A DNA stretch of 15,425 nucleotides, taken from Bacteroidales bacterium UBA1722 (GTDB taxonomy: Bacteria; Bacteroidota; Bacteroidia; Bacteroidales; UBA932). The notes below the pieces were generated by a model that searched no databases, was not told the DNA's origin, and saw only the letters and a program-made list of their open reading frames with translations. The DNA is taken from the NCBI GenBank assembly GCA_002317435.1, contig DCIQ01000168.1:1246-16670 (forward strand). Reading direction: 5' to 3'. Both the position numbers and the translations under genes were made by a program. Below, one piece after another: positions 11,539 to 15,425 of the stretch (position 1 is its first letter; every line of letters starts with the position of its first letter).

Positions 11539-14045
11539 ACTGCGCGTCAAAACTCGGTTTCGACAGGATTCTGGCTATGGTATGCGATGCCTGCAGTACC
11601 GCATACGGCAGAAACAGGGCCGGACAGGAGACATTCTCCTCATCCGAGGAGGAAGTGGAGCGGAGACTTGCCCTCTGCGACGAGATGAGACTCATCCTGA
11701 TGTTCGAAAACGGCTTCCCCGACAGCGGTTTCACCGACTGCATACCGTTTCTCATTCCGCTGGAGAACGAGCACACCCACATCGATCTTCCCTCCCTGGG
11801 GGTGCTGAAGAATTCGCTCGACACGCTGAGGAAGACGGTTCATTTCTTCGATTCCCTGCCTGACGGCAAATATCCTCTGCTGAGGGAGATGACCCGTCCT
11901 ATCGCCACATTCCCCGAAGTGCTCCGCAGGATAGACGTCATTCTGGACAGATACGGTGAAGTCCGGGACGGAGCGTCCGATGAACTTCGGGAGATCCGCC
12001 GCCGCATCCACGAAGGGGAAGGTTCCCTTTCGAAACGTATCCAGGCCATCCTCCACTCTGCCGTGGCCGAAGGACTTGCCGATGCGGATGCTTCGGTGTG
12101 CATCCGGGACGGGAAGATGCTGATACCGGTATCAGCCGCGATGAAAAAGAGAATTCCGGGCATAGTATATGATGAGTCCGCCTCCGGCAAGACCAGTTTC
12201 ATAGAACCTCTGGAGATAGTGGAGCTGAACAACCGGCTCCGGGAACTGCATTTCGAAGAGAACCGCGAGATTCTGCGGATCCTCGTGACATTCACCGATT
12301 TTCTCCGTCCGTACCTCCCCGACATCCTGAATGCGGAGGAGTATATGGGGGAACTTGACTTCATCCGTGCCAAGACTCTGGTATCCGGGCGCTTCCCCGG
12401 AGGAAAGCCCGTAATCTCCAGACAGGGGGAGGTCATCCTGAAGAAAGCACGTCACCCGCTCCTGGAGGAAGCCCTCCGCAGGGAGGGGAAGCAGATAGTT
12501 CCTCTGGACCTGACCCTCTCCCCGCAGAAAAGGATTCTTCTCATATCCGGTCCCAATGCCGGCGGCAAGTCCGTCTGCCTGAAAACGGTGGGACTGCTTC
12601 AGTATATGCTCCAGTGGGGGATGCTGATTCCTGCGTCGGAAAGTTCCGAAATACGGATTTTCGATGACATTTTCATAGACATCGGTGATGACCAGTCTCT
12701 GGAAAATGACCTCAGCACGTATTCGTCCCATCTGAACAATATGAAGGAGATGCTCGCCACCGCCTCCGGAAATTCCCTGATCCTGATAGATGAATTCGGC
12801 TCGGGGACGGAACCGGCGGCCGGAGGGGCCATAGCGGAACAGATTCTCTCTGAATTGGAGAGCAGGGGTTCGTACGGAGTCATCACCACCCACTACACCA
12901 ACCTGAAATTCTATGCGAACAACAGCAACGGCGTCCTGAACGGAGCCATGATGTTCGATGTCCAGAAAATAGAACCGATGTTCCGGCTTGAGATGGGACT
13001 CCCCGGAAATTCCTTCGCCTTCGAACTGGCCCGGAAGATAGGGCTTCCCGAAGAGATAGTCCACGGAGCGGAGGAAAGAGCCGGCAGCGAATTCGTATCC
13101 ATAGAGAGGAACCTGAGGAAAATCGCCAGGAACAAACGGACTCTCGAAGAGAAACTGACCAGAATCAAGAACACGGACAAGACTCTGGAAAACATAACCG
13201 AGAAATACGAAAAGGAACTCTCTGACATAAAGGCCCTGCGGAAAAGCATCATAGAGGAGGCCCGCGACGAAGCCAGAGAGATACTCGCACAGGCTAACCG
13301 GAAGGTGGAGAACACCATCCGGGAGATTCGCGAAGCACAGGCCGAAAAAGAGAGGACGAGGGAAGTGCGCAGGGAACTGGACACTTTCTCTCAGGAACTC
13401 GAAGCGAAACGCCGTAATGAGAGAGATCTGGAAATCGACCGCAGGATGCAGCAGATAATAGCCAGAAAAGAACGGCAGAAGCAGAGGAAGGAGGAACGGG
13501 AGAAAAGAGCTGCGGAAGGTACGGACCTGAAGAAAGGAGCCGTCAAGGGAGCGGAGTCCGCCCCCGGAGAGGAGAAACCGGTACTGTGCATCGGAGCGAA
13601 AGTAAAGGTAAAGGGCGGAGACCTCGTCGGAGAGATTATGCAGATATCCGCCAGAAAAATCAAGGTCGCCATCGGGGACATCATTTCCGAGATGGACCCC
13701 GCCAGACTGGAACTGATTTCTTCCCGGGAATTCAAGAACCTCACACGTCCCGCTCCACGCAAGATTCAGATGGACTCTTCCATATCGGACAGAAAATTGA
13801 ATTTCAAGCCCACTCTGGACATCCGCGGATTCAGGCTGGAGGAAGCCATCACCACGGTGACACATTATCTTGACGATGCCGTGATGGTGGGATATCCCCA
13901 AGTAAGCATTCTCCACGGGACCGGTACCGGAGTACTGAGGGAAGAGATAAGAAAATACCTGAAAATATATCCGGAAGTCAGCAGTTTCCACGATGAGGCG
14001 GTGGAACGGGGCGGCGCCGGCATAACCATAGTCAATTTCAAGTAA
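11535..14045 (+). CDS. mutS2: MutS2 family ATPase with Smr domain
   Basis: MutS2 (836 residues) lacks the mismatch-recognition domain of MutS. It has an N-terminal lever/clamp region, then the ABC-type ATPase with Walker A GPNAGGKS (339-346), Walker B LILIDE (415-420) and the signature region near DLSTYSSH. A long charged coiled coil spans about 515-680, a small beta-rich segment lies near 690-730, and a C-terminal Smr nuclease domain spans 761-836 with LDIRG and HGTGTG (794-799). In the family it suppresses homologous recombination or acts on collided ribosomes; which applies here cannot be told. The start overlaps the cdaA stop by 4 bp. A lipoprotein gene follows after 8 bp, so it sits inside an operon. 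Confidence 0.96.
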   Translation: MNCASKLGFDRILAMVCDACSTAYGRNRAGQETFSSSEEEVERRLALCDEMRLILMFENGFPDSGFTDCIPFLIPLENEHTHIDLPSLGVLKNSLDTLRKTVHFFDSLPDGKYPLLREMTRPIATFPEVLRRIDVILDRYGEVRDGASDELREIRRRIHEGEGSLSKRIQAILHSAVAEGLADADASVCIRDGKMLIPVSAAMKKRIPGIVYDESASGKTSFIEPLEIVELNNRLRELHFEENREILRILVTFTDFLRPYLPDILNAEEYMGELDFIRAKTLVSGRFPGGKPVISRQGEVILKKARHPLLEEALRREGKQIVPLDLTLSPQKRILLISGPNAGGKSVCLKTVGLLQYMLQWGMLIPASESSEIRIFDDIFIDIGDDQSLENDLSTYSSHLNNMKEMLATASGNSLILIDEFGSGTEPAAGGAIAEQILSELESRGSYGVITTHYTNLKFYANNSNGVLNGAMMFDVQKIEPMFRLEMGLPGNSFAFELARKIGLPEEIVHGAEERAGSEFVSIERNLRKIARNKRTLEEKLTRIKNTDKTLENITEKYEKELSDIKALRKSIIEEARDEAREILAQANRKVENTIREIREAQAEKERTREVRRELDTFSQELEAKRRNERDLEIDRRMQQIIARKERQKQRKEEREKRAAEGTDLKKGAVKGAESAPGEEKPVLCIGAKVKVKGGDLVGEIMQISARKIKVAIGDIISEMDPARLELISSREFKNLTRPAPRKIQMDSSISDRKLNFKPTLDIRGFRLEEAITTVTHYLDDAVMVGYPQVSILHGTGTGVLREEIRKYLKIYPEVSSFHDEAVERGGAGITIVNFK

Positions 14046-14053
14046 GTACAATA

Positions 14054-14452
14054 ATGAGTATGAAAAAATACCTGATTCTGCTGACCGCAGTACTGATGAC
14101 AGCCGGATGCGGAGATTCGAAAAGAATCGCCGGAGCCAGCCGCATCGCCGAAGAATTCATATCCGCATATACCGGCGGAGACTTCGATCGCGCCGGAGCC
14201 CTATGTTCGGACCACGTCAGAAAACGCGTAGAGGCGGCGGCGACCATACTGTCCCCCCTGGACTCAAATGCCAGAGCCGCGGCAGTAAGCGCCACATCCG
14301 GTTTGAAATGGGAGAAAGAAGTGATAGAAGACGGTGACGAATCAGTAGTGACATTACGCTACTCGACAGTGTTCAATGACCGTAAAACCTGTATGACATT
14401 GAAACTTTCACAAAGCGGAAAAGACGCCTGGAGCGTCATCTGGATGGAATAA
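14054..14452 (+). CDS. Small lipoprotein, NTF2-like (DUF4878-like) fold suspected
   Basis: This 132-residue protein starts with a lipoprotein signal: MSMKKY, the hydrophobic LILLTAVLM, then TAGC with lipidation Cys19. The mature part has a helix (IAEEFISAYTGGDFDRAGAL), a central section, and a C-terminal beta-rich part (VVTLRYSTV, MTLKLSQ, DAWSVIWME). The pattern of a helix with a short 'size of pool' segment and then strands ending in W resembles small NTF2-like / DUF4878 lipoproteins; this is fold-level similarity only. It is expected in the periplasmic leaflet or outer membrane. A start at the second Met (14060) is also possible. It sits 8 bp after mutS2, and its stop overlaps the next start by one base (TAATG). 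Confidence 0.85.
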   Translation: MSMKKYLILLTAVLMTAGCGDSKRIAGASRIAEEFISAYTGGDFDRAGALCSDHVRKRVEAAATILSPLDSNARAAAVSATSGLKWEKEVIEDGDESVVTLRYSTVFNDRKTCMTLKLSQSGKDAWSVIWME

Positions 14453-15425
14453 TGACCCTTTCAGAGGACAATACGCTCACTTTTGACGACGCCCGACGGC
14501 TGACCGGACCCCTGGCTTTCAATCTTATGATCAAGCCGGCCGGCTCACTGTGCAATCTCGCCTGCCGTTACTGCTACTACCTCGACAAGGCCGGCATCTA
14601 CGGCGGCTCGGAACCCCGGATGAGCCTTCAGATGCTTGAAACGTTCACAAAGGCCTATATCGAAGCGAACGAAGTCCCGCAGGTCCAGTTCAACTGGCAC
14701 GGAGGGGAGCCCCTGCTGATGGGCATCGATTTCTACAGGAAAGCCCTCGAACTCCAGCGGAAATACGGTGCCGGCAAGACCATTTCCAATACGATTCAGA
14801 CCAACGGCACACTCCTGGATGCACGGTGGGCCTCATTTCTGAGTGACAACGGATTCCTGACAGGCATCTCCATCGACGGGCCGCAGGAGATTCACGACAG
14901 ATACCGTCTGGATCGGGGCGGAGCCCCCACTTTCTCTAAAGTAATGCAGGGAATAGAGGCCCTGCAGCGTGCCGGCGCCGAATTCAACACCATGACCACC
15001 ATCAGCAGGGCCGGAGAAGGACACGGACTGGAAGTCTATAAATTCCTCAAGAGCATCGGCAGCCGCTTCATGCAGTTCATGCCGGTGGTGGAACACGTCA
15101 GAAACCCTCTTTCCAAATCCGGAAAGGAGGACCGAAGCGCCCGTCCCGTCATCACCGCACCGGAGACCGAAGGGTCCAGACTGGCTCCCTGGTCCGTATC
15201 GTCCACCGCTTTCGGCACCTATATGTGCGACATCTTCGACGAGTGGGTGAAAAATGATGTGGGCACTATCTTCGTAAATATGTTCGACACCGCTCTGGCC
15301 AATTGGTGCGGTGTGGAAAGCGGCATCTGCGCATACGCCGAGACCTGCGGAGGGAACTCCATAATAGAGCATAACGGAGACCTTTATCCCTGTGACCATT
15401 TCGTATATCCGGAGTACCGCCTGGG
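14452..15425 (+). CDS. Radical SAM/SPASM enzyme, anaerobic sulfatase-maturase type (cut by window edge)
   Basis: The first 324 codons are visible with no stop, and the gene runs off the right edge. The radical SAM cluster motif Cx3Cx2C is at Cys34, 38 and 41 (CNLACRYCYY). WHGGEPLL, QTNGTLL and SIDGPQEIHDRYR follow in the order typical of anaerobic sulfatase-maturating enzymes. Toward the end, CGVESGICAYAETCGG and YPCDHFVYPEYRLG belong to the SPASM region that holds two extra Fe-S clusters. Members use S-adenosylmethionine to oxidise a Cys or Ser in sulfatases to formylglycine, which gut Bacteroidota need to use sulfated glycans. The start ATG overlaps the lipoprotein stop by one base. It is far from the RiPP cluster at the left end and is more likely a sulfatase activator than a peptide-modifying enzyme. 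Confidence 0.92.
   Translation, partial: MTLSEDNTLTFDDARRLTGPLAFNLMIKPAGSLCNLACRYCYYLDKAGIYGGSEPRMSLQMLETFTKAYIEANEVPQVQFNWHGGEPLLMGIDFYRKALELQRKYGAGKTISNTIQTNGTLLDARWASFLSDNGFLTGISIDGPQEIHDRYRLDRGGAPTFSKVMQGIEALQRAGAEFNTMTTISRAGEGHGLEVYKFLKSIGSRFMQFMPVVEHVRNPLSKSGKEDRSARPVITAPETEGSRLAPWSVSSTAFGTYMCDIFDEWVKNDVGTIFVNMFDTALANWCGVESGICAYAETCGGNSIIEHNGDLYPCDHFVYPEYRL

Noticed and set aside
12132..14051. 639-residue open frame antisense to mutS2
   Set aside because: It is a mirror frame of a clear, motif-complete mutS2 in GC-rich DNA; no independent start signal or domain was seen.
14452..15425. Radical SAM/SPASM enzyme as a maturase of the RiPP at the left end
   Set aside because: It lies more than 12 kb away on the other strand in a separate operon, and its motifs fit anaerobic sulfatase maturases.

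Overview
The window looks like a chromosome segment from a member of the Bacteroidota, probably an anaerobic gut-type Bacteroidales. Several promoters match the phylum's TTTG / TAnnTTTG pattern; the best are upstream of the tRNA-Gly, yraN and metK genes. The gene families also fit: a double-glycine-leader peptide with a C39 exporter, a zinc-finger PheS, and a SPASM-type sulfatase-maturase-like radical SAM enzyme. No species can be named. Most of the window is GC-rich (59% in 3001-3100 by hand count), but the left end is AT-rich (30% in 301-400).

The left end (about 115-2300, minus strand) is the accessory part and the most interesting. It reads as a compact operon for a ribosomally made, modified peptide (RiPP). 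In transcription order it holds: a 50-residue precursor too short for routine gene calling (2079-2231), with a Gly-Gly leader and a proline-rich core; a hairpin; an alpha/beta-hydrolase with an apparent secretion signal; an E1/ThiF-like adenylating enzyme; and the start of a C39 peptidase-containing ABC exporter cut by the window edge. The last three genes overlap by 11 bp each. Composition changes inside the exporter gene at about position 110, which suggests a cassette joined to a resident exporter. A structured, U-tract-terminated RNA or leader lies upstream (2350-2616).

The middle (2900-8500) has housekeeping genes on both strands: a PLP aminotransferase, a secreted protein of unknown function, tRNA-Gly(GCC), pheS, a mannose-1-phosphate guanylyltransferase gene and a yraN family gene. 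The tRNA-Gly locus is unusual. A 90-bp unit carrying the tRNA 3' end, its terminator and an inverted copy of the T-arm is present twice, and the tRNA has C where U55 is expected.

The right part (8500-15425, plus strand) holds metK, a comF-like gene, and then a tightly packed run cdaA - mutS2 - lipoprotein - radical SAM/SPASM enzyme, the last cut by the window edge. This is mostly core metabolism: S-adenosylmethionine synthesis, c-di-AMP synthesis, a MutS2 ATPase, and probable sulfatase maturation, which uses S-adenosylmethionine.
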